Positions 1-7,504 of a DNA stretch of 21,964 bases are shown here, one piece after another. Numbering within the stretch: the first letter of the stretch is position 1; each line of letters starts with the position of its first letter. Origin of the DNA: a virus; IMG/VR virus record IMGVR_UViG_3300022937_003539, positions 1 through 21,964 of that record; one strand, given 5' to 3'. Below the pieces are notes generated by a model. That model searched no databases and was not told where the DNA came from. It saw nothing but the letters and a program-made list of their open reading frames with translations. The position numbers were made by a program, and so were the translations under genes.

Positions 1-11
1 ACCTTTTTAAA

Positions 12-1208
12 ATGCCAACTTTAAAAGATTATAAAATGGACAATCAAGATAATAATGAACCAGAGGTTGATTCATCTGCGGAGGAATCAAATGTAGAAGT
101 AGATGCTTTTGATGACTTAGGAGTAGATATTCCTGATATTCCTTTGCCTATGGAAGATGAAGCCGAGCAACCTATTGAAGATGAATTTGAAAGTGCTTAT
201 AAGTTTGCTATTGTAGGCGTCGGTCAAGGAGGATCTCGACTAGCAGAAACTTTTTGGAAGTTAGGGTATAGGCGAGTCGCTGTTATTAATACTGCAGCTC
301 AAGATTTGAAGCCTATCTCTCTTCCTGATGCTAATAAATTACTTATTGGAGGTAGTGGTGCAGGTAAAGATCGAAAAGTAGCCCAAGGTATTTTTCAAGA
401 ACACCGTGAAGATATTTTAGACTTTCTTAAGAAGGTTTTTAAATCTGGTATTGATAGGATTTTAGTTTGTATTGGAGCTGGTGGTGGCACAGGTGCTGGT
501 GGTGGCCCTGTAGTTGTGGACATCTGCCATGATTTATGTCAAACGTTTGGCGTAGAAACATCAGACTACGAAGCTAAAGTTGGAGCTATCTTAGCTTTAC
601 CAACTAAAGCAGAGGGATCTCGTGTCAAGAACAATGCGAAGGAAACTGCTGACGCTTTGATCAAATACACAACAAACGGAACTCTTTCTCCACTTATTAT
701 CCTTGATAACGAAAGAATCAAATTATTATATCCTAAATTATCTGTTAATAAGTTTTGGGGTACTGCAAATACCAGTATTTGTTCTTTATTCCACTTGTTT
801 AACAAAATTGCTGCACAAGATTCAGAATATACTGCATTTGATAAAGCGGATCTAGATACTGTTATGTCTTCTGGTATTATTTCTTTTGGCGCTGTACCTG
901 TTAGACCAAAAGGTGACATCGTTGAAGAAACTGATATTAGTTATGCTGTAAGAGACAATCTTAAAAAGAATATCTTAGCTAATATTGATGTTAATACTGG
1001 TAAGTTTGCAGCATGTGTTGTTATCGGCGACAAAGAAACACTTGATAATACACCGCAGGAAAGTTTAGAGCATGGATTTGAGCAGTTAAGCAGATTGCTT
1101 GGAGAAGGCTCCACGGTTCATCGTGGTATTTATCATACCTCTAAGAAAGGACTGGTCGTTTATACTATTATTGGAGGTATCGAAGCCCCTGAACAGTTGT
1201 TCGCATAA
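12..1208 (+). CDS. FtsZ/CetZ-like tubulin-superfamily GTPase (phage tubulin)
   Basis: A 398-residue protein with the tubulin/FtsZ GTPase fold. Visible motifs are a glycine loop GVGQGGSR (69-76), NTAAQDL (93-99), GAGKDRK (116-122), the tubulin signature GAGGGTGAGGGP (155-166), an FtsZ-like PTKAEGSR segment (197-204) and a T7 synergy-loop equivalent FDKADLDTVM (276-285). That loop keeps both aspartates (277, 280) of the FtsZ NxDxxD motif, but the asparagine is replaced. By family knowledge it should bind GTP and form filaments, with hydrolysis completed by the neighbouring subunit. In jumbo phages, tubulins such as PhuZ centre or move the replicating phage, but this protein looks closer to FtsZ/CetZ. 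Residues 1-60 are a very acidic, likely disordered extension, and the C-terminus is short. Start: ATG at 12 gives the longest form and ATG at 36 is also possible; neither has a clear Shine-Dalgarno sequence. A terminator follows the gene. Confidence 0.88.
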   Translation: MPTLKDYKMDNQDNNEPEVDSSAEESNVEVDAFDDLGVDIPDIPLPMEDEAEQPIEDEFESAYKFAIVGVGQGGSRLAETFWKLGYRRVAVINTAAQDLKPISLPDANKLLIGGSGAGKDRKVAQGIFQEHREDILDFLKKVFKSGIDRILVCIGAGGGTGAGGGPVVVDICHDLCQTFGVETSDYEAKVGAILALPTKAEGSRVKNNAKETADALIKYTTNGTLSPLIILDNERIKLLYPKLSVNKFWGTANTSICSLFHLFNKIAAQDSEYTAFDKADLDTVMSSGIISFGAVPVRPKGDIVEETDISYAVRDNLKKNILANIDVNTGKFAACVVIGDKETLDNTPQESLEHGFEQLSRLLGEGSTVHRGIYHTSKKGLVVYTIIGGIEAPEQLFA

Positions 1209-1227
1209 CCTTAAATAAAGTTTAATT

Positions 1228-1266
1228 AAAACGCGCTAACAAGTAGAATTGTTGGCGCGTTTTTTT
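1228..1266 (+). terminator. Rho-independent terminator after the tubulin-like gene
   Basis: Positions 1228-1242 pair with 1249-1263 to form a stem of about 15 bp with one G-T wobble (1237:1254), a GC-rich core (ACGCGC/GCGCGT) and a 6-base loop (GTAGAA). A run of seven T (1260-1266) overlaps the base of the stem. This is a textbook intrinsic terminator. It should separate the tubulin-like transcript from the long operon downstream, and it rules out the TTG at 1249 as a start, because that codon lies inside the hairpin. Confidence 0.92.
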
Positions 1267-1270
1267 ATTA

Positions 1271-1286
1271 TCCATAAATTTATGGA
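1271..1286. repeat. 16-bp perfect palindrome covering the operon's first start codon
   Basis: TCCATAAATTTATGGA is its own reverse complement and contains the ATG (1282-1284) of the first glycosyltransferase gene. A TATTAT sequence that could act as a -10 box lies just before it (1266-1271), and there is no Shine-Dalgarno sequence. It could be an operator, a translation-occluding site or part of a leaderless start. It could also be chance in AT-rich DNA. Confidence 0.45.
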
Positions 1287-3198
1287 AACGAGAAAAAAGA
1301 AGGTTCTTATTCATAGTAATTTTTGCAAAGCTTTCACAGGATTTGGAAAACACAAAAAGAATCTATTAAAATATTTATATAAAACTGATAAATATGAAAT
1401 TGTAGAGCTTGCTAATGCAAAACAAAAGAACGACGAAGTTTTGCAAAAAATGCCATGGAAAGCTATTGGTACATTACCTTCTGATCAATACACAATAAAA
1501 AAATTACATAAAGATCAAACGAGAGCCAGAAATGCAGGTTATGGCCATGAATTGATCGACGAAATTATTAGAGAAGAAAAGCCTGATATTTATTTAGGGG
1601 TAGAGGATATTTGGGCATTTTCTGGATTTACCAAGAGGCCATGGTGGGATAAAGTTAATTCAATTATTCATACTACTCTTGATAGCTTGCCTTTGTTACC
1701 AGAATCCATAGAAGCAGCGCCATCAATTAAACATTATTTTGTATGGGCTGGATTTGCTGAAAAAGCAATGAAAAAAATGGGATTCAATCATGTAAAAACT
1801 GTACATGGAATCGTAGAGCATGAGCATTTCTATAAACTACCTGATTTAGAAAGACAAAAACTTAGAGACGTTAATAATTTAACAGATGAATTCATTATTG
1901 GCTTTGTATTTAGAAACCAACTGCGTAAAAGTGTACCAAACTTATTAGATGGATTTAAATCTTTTATTAACAAGAATCCCAAATCAAATGCAAAATTATT
2001 GCTACATACTCATTGGGGTGAAGGATGGGATATCAAAAGATTATTGGACGAAAAAAACATAGACAATAAATTAGTTTTAACAACTTATTTCTGCGGTCAT
2101 TGTAAACAATACGAAGTAAAACCTTTTGAAGGTAATGGTATTGAATGTCCTAAATGCTCATCAAAAAATGGCTGCCATACCACTAATATTAAACACGGAG
2201 TTAATGAGCATCAGTTAAATGAAGTTTATAATTTAATGAATGTATATTGTCATCCATTTACTAGTGGAGGACAAGAAATTCCAATTCAAGAAGCTAAATT
2301 AACAGAGTTGATTACACTAGTTACTAATTATAGTTGTGGTGAAGATTGTTGCACTCCAGAAAGTGGTGGTTTGCCTTTAGATTGGGCTGAATATAGAGAA
2401 CCCGGAACACAATTTATTAAAGCTTCTACTTCGGCAGTATCTATTGCAAAGAGTATTGAAAAGGTATACAAAATGGATGCCAAACAAAAAGAAAAGATGG
2501 GTAAAACAGCTCGTCAGTTTGTTATTGATAATTATTCAACTGAAGTAGTAGGTAAAATTTTCGAAGATTATTTTGATAATCTGCCAGCAGTAGATTGGTC
2601 AAATATTGATCTAACGGCAGTAGAAGAGCGAGATCCAGATTATGTACCTGACGCCAACCTATCTAATTCAGATTGGCTATTGGCTTTGTATCATAATATG
2701 TTGAAGATGAAGATAACTGAAAAAGATAGTGGTTATTTGTATTGGATGCAGCAATTTTCAAAAGGTGCAGATAGAGTTGGTATTTATAATTATTTTAAAA
2801 AAACTGCTGTTAAAGAAAATGCTGAATTAGTATCTCAAGTTACATATAAAGATTTGATTGATTATGATAGACCTAATAAAAGAATTGCATACGTTATGCC
2901 AATGCATTATGAAGATGTTTTTATGAGCACAAGTATAGTGAACTCTTTAAAAGAGGTTTACCCAGATCATGATATATACTTTTTTACTAAACAAGAGTAT
3001 TTTCATTTAATTGACGAATGCCCAGCTATACATAAACTGTGCGAATATAAAGATGAAATGGAAAGCAATTCTTATTTTGAAGGTCAAGCTGATCAAAAAG
3101 GTTTGTTTGATTTGGCTTTTACTCCATTTTGGGAGACAAAGAAAATTTTGAATTATACTCATAACGGAAAAGATAAAGTAGAATTACAATTACAATGA
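1282..3198 (+). CDS. GT-B glycosyltransferase with zinc-ribbon insert and C-terminal half-GT9 segment
   Basis: 638 residues from the ATG at 1282; the longer TTG frame from 1249 runs through the terminator and is rejected. Residues 1-430 read as a GT4/GT1-type GT-B enzyme. HSNFCKAFTGFGKH (11-24) fits the N-terminal acceptor lobe, and the SGGQEIPIQEAK stretch (328-339) matches the nucleotide-sugar-binding E-x-E region. Inserted between the lobes is CxxC-x14-CxxC (Cys271, 274, 289, 292), which looks like a zinc ribbon. Residues 533-638 (RIAYVMPMHYEDVFMSTS onward) resemble the N-terminal half of a GT9 heptosyltransferase fold, and the matching second half appears to be in the next gene. The stop overlaps that gene's start (ATGA). 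Donor and acceptor sugars are unknown. The GT-B call is solid; the half-domain reading is by eye. Confidence 0.82.
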   Translation: METRKKKVLIHSNFCKAFTGFGKHKKNLLKYLYKTDKYEIVELANAKQKNDEVLQKMPWKAIGTLPSDQYTIKKLHKDQTRARNAGYGHELIDEIIREEKPDIYLGVEDIWAFSGFTKRPWWDKVNSIIHTTLDSLPLLPESIEAAPSIKHYFVWAGFAEKAMKKMGFNHVKTVHGIVEHEHFYKLPDLERQKLRDVNNLTDEFIIGFVFRNQLRKSVPNLLDGFKSFINKNPKSNAKLLLHTHWGEGWDIKRLLDEKNIDNKLVLTTYFCGHCKQYEVKPFEGNGIECPKCSSKNGCHTTNIKHGVNEHQLNEVYNLMNVYCHPFTSGGQEIPIQEAKLTELITLVTNYSCGEDCCTPESGGLPLDWAEYREPGTQFIKASTSAVSIAKSIEKVYKMDAKQKEKMGKTARQFVIDNYSTEVVGKIFEDYFDNLPAVDWSNIDLTAVEERDPDYVPDANLSNSDWLLALYHNMLKMKITEKDSGYLYWMQQFSKGADRVGIYNYFKKTAVKENAELVSQVTYKDLIDYDRPNKRIAYVMPMHYEDVFMSTSIVNSLKEVYPDHDIYFFTKQEYFHLIDECPAIHKLCEYKDEMESNSYFEGQADQKGLFDLAFTPFWETKKILNYTHNGKDKVELQLQ

Positions 3199-4352
3199 AT
3201 GTTTTAGAAAAATATGCTGTTAACTGTGGCGTAAAAATTAGAAAGCCGTACGTAGGTTTATCCTATTTCCCAGTTCCAGAAAACCCTTATATCATTATTG
3301 ATAACAGGCATCGAGATGGCGCTAATACATATGATATGTTTTCAGATGTTATTGGTTACATCAAACCTATATTAGAAAGAGAGAATATTGATATATTTGT
3401 TTTCCAAAAAGATGGCAATAATTCTTTACAAGGCACAAAAGCTTTCGTTGAATTATTTAAAAAGCAAGAAGCGTTTCTTATCAAACACGCTAAAATGGTT
3501 ATTGCCTCTGATAATTTATCTAATTATTTTGCTTCTGCGCTTGATATTCCTAATGTCGGGTTATATTCAACATATCCATCTCAAGCCACCAAGCCCATAT
3601 GGAGCAACAAACATTACGTTATTGAAAGTAGTAGAGATGGTAATTTGCCCGGCTATGGTGCAGCAGAAAACCCTAAAACCATCAATTTGATACAGCCAGA
3701 ATTGGTCGCTAAGCATATTTTATGTTGTCTAGGGTACGATGATCAAATTAATCACGAAACAGTGTTTATTGGCGATTTATACCCCATTAAAGTGGTTGAG
3801 GTAATTCCTGATTTTGCGCCGCCACAAGGGTTTATGGAGCAAAGAGCTCTTAATTTAAGAATGGATTACCATTTTGATGAACAAAATCTAATACAGTGGT
3901 TGCAAAATCGAAAGCTTAACATCCTAACAGAAAAACCAATTAGTATTTCTCTACTTAAATATTTTAAAAATAATATCGCACAGCTAACAGTCAACATCAA
4001 TGATAGTTTCGATGAAGAGTATTTTAGAAAAATTCAATCAATTGGAATTAATCTGCAAATTTTTTGCGAAGATCAAGATAAGATCAATGATTATAGATTT
4101 AAATTTTTTGATTTTGAGGTTAGTGAAAGTTTGTTTAAAACAAAAGAAGATACAGAGTGTGTTGAAAAAATCGATGCAAATACAAAATTTGTTACAGGTA
4201 AAGTTTTACTAAGCCAAGGAAAGAAGTATTCTTGTTATGAAGCTAAAAAAGCAGGAAAAGAGTTGACAAGTCAACCTGAAGTGATTTATGATACAGAAGA
4301 ATTTTGGAAAGAACTAGATCATTACAGATTGATTAATGAAACAGATATATAA
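3195..4352 (+). CDS. Second half of a split GT9-like glycosyltransferase plus unknown C-terminal domain
   Basis: 385 residues. The opening MNVLEKYAVNCGV and the segment AKMVIASDNLSNYFASALD (about 98-116), followed by IPNVGLYSTYPSQATKPIW, resemble the C-terminal, nucleotide-sugar-binding half of GT9 enzymes, where the family has a xSDxGxxHLAxALxxPxxxLFG pattern. The usual His is Tyr/Phe here. No N-terminal GT9 lobe is present, but one sits at the end of the preceding gene, so the two products may dock. Residues from about 195 on (PIKVVEVIPDFAPP onward) form a second region I do not recognise. The start overlaps the previous stop by 4 bases, suggesting coupled translation. The end overlaps the next gene by 17 bases. 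Confidence 0.68.
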   Translation: MNVLEKYAVNCGVKIRKPYVGLSYFPVPENPYIIIDNRHRDGANTYDMFSDVIGYIKPILERENIDIFVFQKDGNNSLQGTKAFVELFKKQEAFLIKHAKMVIASDNLSNYFASALDIPNVGLYSTYPSQATKPIWSNKHYVIESSRDGNLPGYGAAENPKTINLIQPELVAKHILCCLGYDDQINHETVFIGDLYPIKVVEVIPDFAPPQGFMEQRALNLRMDYHFDEQNLIQWLQNRKLNILTEKPISISLLKYFKNNIAQLTVNINDSFDEEYFRKIQSIGINLQIFCEDQDKINDYRFKFFDFEVSESLFKTKEDTECVEKIDANTKFVTGKVLLSQGKKYSCYEAKKAGKELTSQPEVIYDTEEFWKELDHYRLINETDI

Positions 4353-5052
4353 AAGAAATGAACTGGGCCTACTAGAAGGCGTTGAATACCAATACAATGA
4401 AGATGGCTCTGTAAACTGGAGAGCTATGGTTGGTGAAGAGCATCTTTACCCTAATAAAGGTTGGTTTGAGAAGTTTAATAAGCCCGTACCTAAAACTGTA
4501 GAAGGACTTGGGGACCATCAGTTATTGATTAAATTATCTGGAATCAAAGAGCTTGCAAAGCTTCGAGGTTTTACAAAAGTTACTCATGAAATTGTAAAGT
4601 GTGACATAGAGCATGTAGCTGTTAAATGTGGCATTACATGGAATTCAAATTATGAATCAGATAATCAAGAAGTATATTTTGAAGATATCGCTAATGCTAC
4701 TGTTTACAATACAAGTAGTTTTGCAAGAAAGTTTTTAGAGACAATTGCTACTAACCGTGCGTTTGTTAGATGTGTAAGAAATTTTCTCAATGTACATATT
4801 GTTGGCGCAGATGAAATTGATACTTCGGATTCTAAAACTCCAGAAGAAACCAGTAGTACTACTAACAAATTGAAGCCTCGTAATGTTCTAATGAAGAAGG
4901 TTGGACTTGGGCCAGATGATTTTAGTACCTTCAAAGATATTCTTAGAGGACTATGGAAAAGTGGAAAATATCAAAATGAACAAGTTTCAGATTGGGAAGA
5001 TTGGGGAGATATTCCTAAAAAAGAAATGATGAAATTATTGGAGATCCTTTAA
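4336..5052 (+). CDS. Conserved phage protein, possibly Rad52/ERF-like
   Basis: 238 residues. VNWRAMVGEEHLYPNKGWFE (26-45), DIANATVYNTSSFA (117-130) and FLETIATNRAFVRCVRNFLN (133-152) resemble a conserved hypothetical protein of marine T4-like phages as I remember it. The last segment looks like the AETRAxxRAxRN-type helix of single-strand annealing proteins (Rad52/ERF class), so a role in DNA annealing or recombination is possible but not shown. A Ser/Thr/Glu-rich linker (163-178) precedes a C-terminal region of about 50 residues ending in an acidic/Trp stretch (DWEDWGD, 219-225). It sits among glycosyltransferases without an obvious glycan role. It starts inside the end of the previous gene. 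Confidence 0.7.
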   Translation: MKQIYKRNELGLLEGVEYQYNEDGSVNWRAMVGEEHLYPNKGWFEKFNKPVPKTVEGLGDHQLLIKLSGIKELAKLRGFTKVTHEIVKCDIEHVAVKCGITWNSNYESDNQEVYFEDIANATVYNTSSFARKFLETIATNRAFVRCVRNFLNVHIVGADEIDTSDSKTPEETSSTTNKLKPRNVLMKKVGLGPDDFSTFKDILRGLWKSGKYQNEQVSDWEDWGDIPKKEMMKLLEIL

Positions 5053-5053
5053 A

Positions 5054-6283
5054 ATGCCTGACGCAAGCGATAGAATCTGTGCAGTAGTATTTGGCAATAA
5101 AATGCCAAATGAAATTGTTAGTCATCCTAATTATCCAGAATGGATAGAGAATAAAATAACAATTTTTAACTATGATTCTGATGAAAATTTACATCGCATT
5201 GAAAAAATGTTGAAACCAAATGTTTATGTAACATTTGGAAACTGGAAACTTCATAAAAATTTAAGTGATGCTCATTTTGATATCAGAAAAAAATGGATTA
5301 ATTTAAATATTGAAAGCTCTGTAGAATCAGTTGCTGAAAGTATTTACAGCGCTTATAAAAAATCTTGCTTCATACCTCCTAATGAAAAATACCCATTAGT
5401 ATCTGTTATTACTCCAACCTATAAAACTGGAGAAAAGATATTTAGACCATATGAAAGTTTAGTGGCGCAAACTTATCCAAACTGGGAATGGATTTTATAC
5501 GACGATTCCGATGATAACAATGAAACGTATGATTTGTTATGCAAACTTGCTTCTAATGACAGTAGAATCAAAGTCTTCAAATCTGATGTTAGGAGCGGTA
5601 GAATTGGTCAAGTTAAAAGAAATGGATTTGTATTAGGTAGTGGAGAATTTTTGTGCGAGTTAGATCACGATGATGTTTTAACTGATAGTTGCTTGCTTGA
5701 TTTGGCTAATAGTTTTAGAGCATATCCAGAAGTAGGTATGTGTTATACTGACTGCGTCGAGTACATTGAAGCAACTGGAGAGTGTACAGATTATGGTAAT
5801 TATGCGTTTGGATACGGTAAGTATAAAATGGTTGAATATAAAGGTAAAACTTACCGAGCGATGGATTACCCACGACTAAACCAAAAAACTATACGTCATA
5901 TTGTTGGTGTACCTAATCATGTTAGGTGTTGGAGAGCTGAAACATACCATAAAATTGGCGGACATAATCCTAATCTTCATGTGGTTGATGATTATGAGTT
6001 GATCGTAAGAACTTTTTTGCATTCTAAAATTTGCCACATTCCTAAATTAGGTTATATTCAATATGCTAATCAAGATCAATCCAATACTACTGATTTGAGG
6101 CGACGAGAAATTCAAAGGTTAGTTGAAATGGTTAGAGATGAATACGACGAACAAATTCATCATAGACTCATAGAACTCGGATTGCCAGATGATATCTGGG
6201 ATCCATATACTAATCGCAGCGATATGGACAAACAAATTGATTTTTGTGAAAAACACGCTTGCATTATTTCAGAAGTCGTGTAG
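5054..6283 (+). CDS. GT2-family glycosyltransferase with ~110-residue N-terminal extension
   Basis: 409 residues. The GT2 GT-A domain starts near residue 113: PLVSVITPTYKTGEKI (114-129), YDDSDDNNE (149-157) for nucleotide binding, the DxD-containing ELDHDD (202-207), and VDDYE (311-315), which corresponds to the catalytic-base/acceptor region. This should be an inverting transfer of a sugar from an NDP donor with a divalent metal. Residues 1-110 form a separate extension (ICAVVFGNKMPN early on) not usual in minimal GT2 enzymes; its function is unknown. GGAG at 5040-5043, 10 bases before the ATG, is a plausible ribosome site. The start comes one base after the previous stop. Confidence 0.9.
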   Translation: MPDASDRICAVVFGNKMPNEIVSHPNYPEWIENKITIFNYDSDENLHRIEKMLKPNVYVTFGNWKLHKNLSDAHFDIRKKWINLNIESSVESVAESIYSAYKKSCFIPPNEKYPLVSVITPTYKTGEKIFRPYESLVAQTYPNWEWILYDDSDDNNETYDLLCKLASNDSRIKVFKSDVRSGRIGQVKRNGFVLGSGEFLCELDHDDVLTDSCLLDLANSFRAYPEVGMCYTDCVEYIEATGECTDYGNYAFGYGKYKMVEYKGKTYRAMDYPRLNQKTIRHIVGVPNHVRCWRAETYHKIGGHNPNLHVVDDYELIVRTFLHSKICHIPKLGYIQYANQDQSNTTDLRRREIQRLVEMVRDEYDEQIHHRLIELGLPDDIWDPYTNRSDMDKQIDFCEKHACIISEVV

Positions 6284-6293
6284 TATATAAGTT

Positions 6294-6380
6294 ATGGAGT
6301 TCGCATTTGTTGTTATTAGCGGCATATTATTTACAATCGCTTTATGCATTAAAAGCGATCACAACCCTTGGATCAAATGA
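6294..6380 (+). CDS. 28-residue single-pass membrane peptide
   Basis: An ATG at 6294 opens a short frame ending in TGA (6378-6380): MEFAFVVISGILFTIALC followed by IKSDHNPWIK. It has one hydrophobic helix (about residues 3-18) and a short polar, basic-aromatic tail, like many small phage membrane proteins. Coding is supported because it fills the only apparent gap here and its stop overlaps the next gene's ATG (6377) as ATGA, the junction style of this operon. No Shine-Dalgarno sequence is visible. Function is unknown; small phage inner-membrane peptides often act in lysis control or superinfection exclusion, but nothing here says which. Confidence 0.6.
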   Translation: MEFAFVVISGILFTIALCIKSDHNPWIK

Positions 6381-6553
6381 ATTTAATTAATCGTTTAAAC
6401 GTTAAGCGTTTTACATCAAAACTCTTAAAAGAGTTACGTCCAGAAATAACAAGAATTTCCCCATCTTTTTTAGAGAAGGTGGAAAAACAGGTTAAGTTGA
6501 CAGTTAAAGACTTAATCATAAATCATAAGTCAAAAGATAAAACACTAAAATGA
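6377..6553 (+). CDS. Small basic helical protein, unknown function
   Basis: 58 residues from the ATG at 6377, chosen over the TTG at 6368 because it gives the 4-base ATGA overlap with the upstream small gene. It is Lys/Arg-rich and helical, with the central segment RPEITRISPSFLEKVEKQVK; the tail is Lys-rich. A nucleic-acid-binding role would fit the charge, but there is no family motif I can name. The stop overlaps the next start as ATGA. Confidence 0.65.
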   Translation: MNLINRLNVKRFTSKLLKELRPEITRISPSFLEKVEKQVKLTVKDLIINHKSKDKTLK

Positions 6554-6852
6554 GTAATACAGCAGATACGCAAAATAACGAATGGAAAGAAAGAGAACTC
6601 GGAGCACTGTGGGTAAAAAGCGGTAAATCTGGAGATTTTCTTACTGGTCATTGTTTGGTTGATGGCAATCGAGTTGAAATGGTTGTTTTCAGAAACAAGA
6701 ATAAAACTTCTGATAAAGCACCAGATTATATTATGTATAAGTCAAAAGCATTAGAGGGTGATCACATTATAAAGAAAACACCTATTCAAAGTACAAATAC
6801 ATCTGATTCTAGTGAAGAAGAATCTGATGAAGTGCCAGCACTTTTACAGTGA
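6550..6852 (+). CDS. DUF736-like small protein
   Basis: 100 residues. The core ELGALWVKSGKSGDFLTGH (16-34) through APDYIMYKS (57-65) matches the DUF736-type pattern (GALW...G.F.tG...PDY). The family is common in phages and plasmids, and its biochemical role is not established. The last 25 residues are a Ser/Thr/Glu/Asp-rich acidic tail (SSEEESDE) reminiscent of the acidic tails of single-stranded-DNA-binding proteins; that comparison is inference. Both ends overlap neighbours by 4 bases. Confidence 0.72.
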   Translation: MSNTADTQNNEWKERELGALWVKSGKSGDFLTGHCLVDGNRVEMVVFRNKNKTSDKAPDYIMYKSKALEGDHIIKKTPIQSTNTSDSSEEESDEVPALLQ

Positions 6853-7307
6853 TTAGAACTATATCACAAGCTGATATATTGCCAATAATTAAACTCACTG
6901 AAAAGTTTTGGCTAGAATCTTGTAGTCAATCTTTGTTTGGAGAGTTTGATCCAAAGCATTACCAAAGATCGCTCATTCAACTGTTAAAATCAGAATTAAT
7001 GGTTGGATGGGCATCTTTTACCTCTGATAAAGAAATTAAAAGCATACTATTGGCTTGCTTAGATGTTTCTATATGGACCAATATAACTTTATTAAAGGAG
7101 ATAATGTGGTATACAGATCCAGCGCACAGAGGTAGCCCTTCATCTTTTAAACTGTATAAAGAGATGGAAAAATATGCAAAACAAAATGGATATGCTGGCG
7201 TAGTTATGGGGCGTATTAAAGGGCCTAATAATTATGATAAGTTAGATCAATTTTATATTAAGAATAATTTTAAATCTTTAGAAGATAGTTATATTAAAAT
7301 ATTATGA
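6849..7307 (+). CDS. GNAT-family N-acetyltransferase
   Basis: 152 residues starting at GTG (6849), which overlaps the previous stop as GTGA. Visible GNAT features are the N-terminal IRTISQADILPIIKL (2-16), the beta4 strand/acetyl-CoA loop MWYTDPAHRGSPSSFKLY (86-103) with the HRGSPSS pyrophosphate-binding turn, a following helix EMEKYAKQNGYAGVVMGR, and a C-terminal YIKNNFKSLEDSYIKIL. It would transfer acetyl from acetyl-CoA to an amine. In this setting the substrate could be an amino-sugar or a protein. Phages often carry such GNATs and substrates are rarely known. Confidence 0.78.
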   Translation: MIRTISQADILPIIKLTEKFWLESCSQSLFGEFDPKHYQRSLIQLLKSELMVGWASFTSDKEIKSILLACLDVSIWTNITLLKEIMWYTDPAHRGSPSSFKLYKEMEKYAKQNGYAGVVMGRIKGPNNYDKLDQFYIKNNFKSLEDSYIKIL

Positions 7308-7504
7308 TGAATATATCTGAGTTTGAGCGCAACAAGCCAAGAATAACATATAAAAAATTGAATGATTTAATTCAAGGTTATGAAACATATGTTAGAGAAA
7401 TGGATGTGATAATGGACGCAGAAGATGCTGCTTACAAACACGCGTATACTGTATTTATAGAAGAGTTAAAAGATTTACGTCATTCTTTTCTTAAAGGAGA
7501 ATAA
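7304..7504 (+). CDS. Small helical protein, unknown
   Basis: 66 residues, charged and predominantly helical by composition (KKLNDLIQGYETYVREM, then EELKDLRHSFLKGE). I recognise no family. The start overlaps the previous stop (ATGATGA allows ATG at 7304 or 7307). The final codons contain AAGGAG, which doubles as the ribosome site for the next gene. Confidence 0.6.
   Translation: MMNISEFERNKPRITYKKLNDLIQGYETYVREMDVIMDAEDAAYKHAYTVFIEELKDLRHSFLKGE
7494..7499 (+). promoter_or_regulatory. Strong ribosome binding site AAGGAG before 7504
   Basis: AAGGAG lies four bases before the ATG at 7504. It is one of few strong Shine-Dalgarno sequences in this run (the other is GGAGG at 11421-11425). It shows that the host ribosome can use such sites, while most overlapping starts here rely on coupling. 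Confidence 0.7.

Noticed and set aside
566-919. Minus-strand 117-codon frame inside the tubulin gene
   Set aside because: It is antisense to the conserved GTPase fold and has no start signal or context of its own.
1249-1281. TTG start giving an 11-residue longer glycosyltransferase
   Set aside because: The extension is encoded inside the terminator hairpin and T-run, and ATG 1282 leads straight into the conserved N-terminus.
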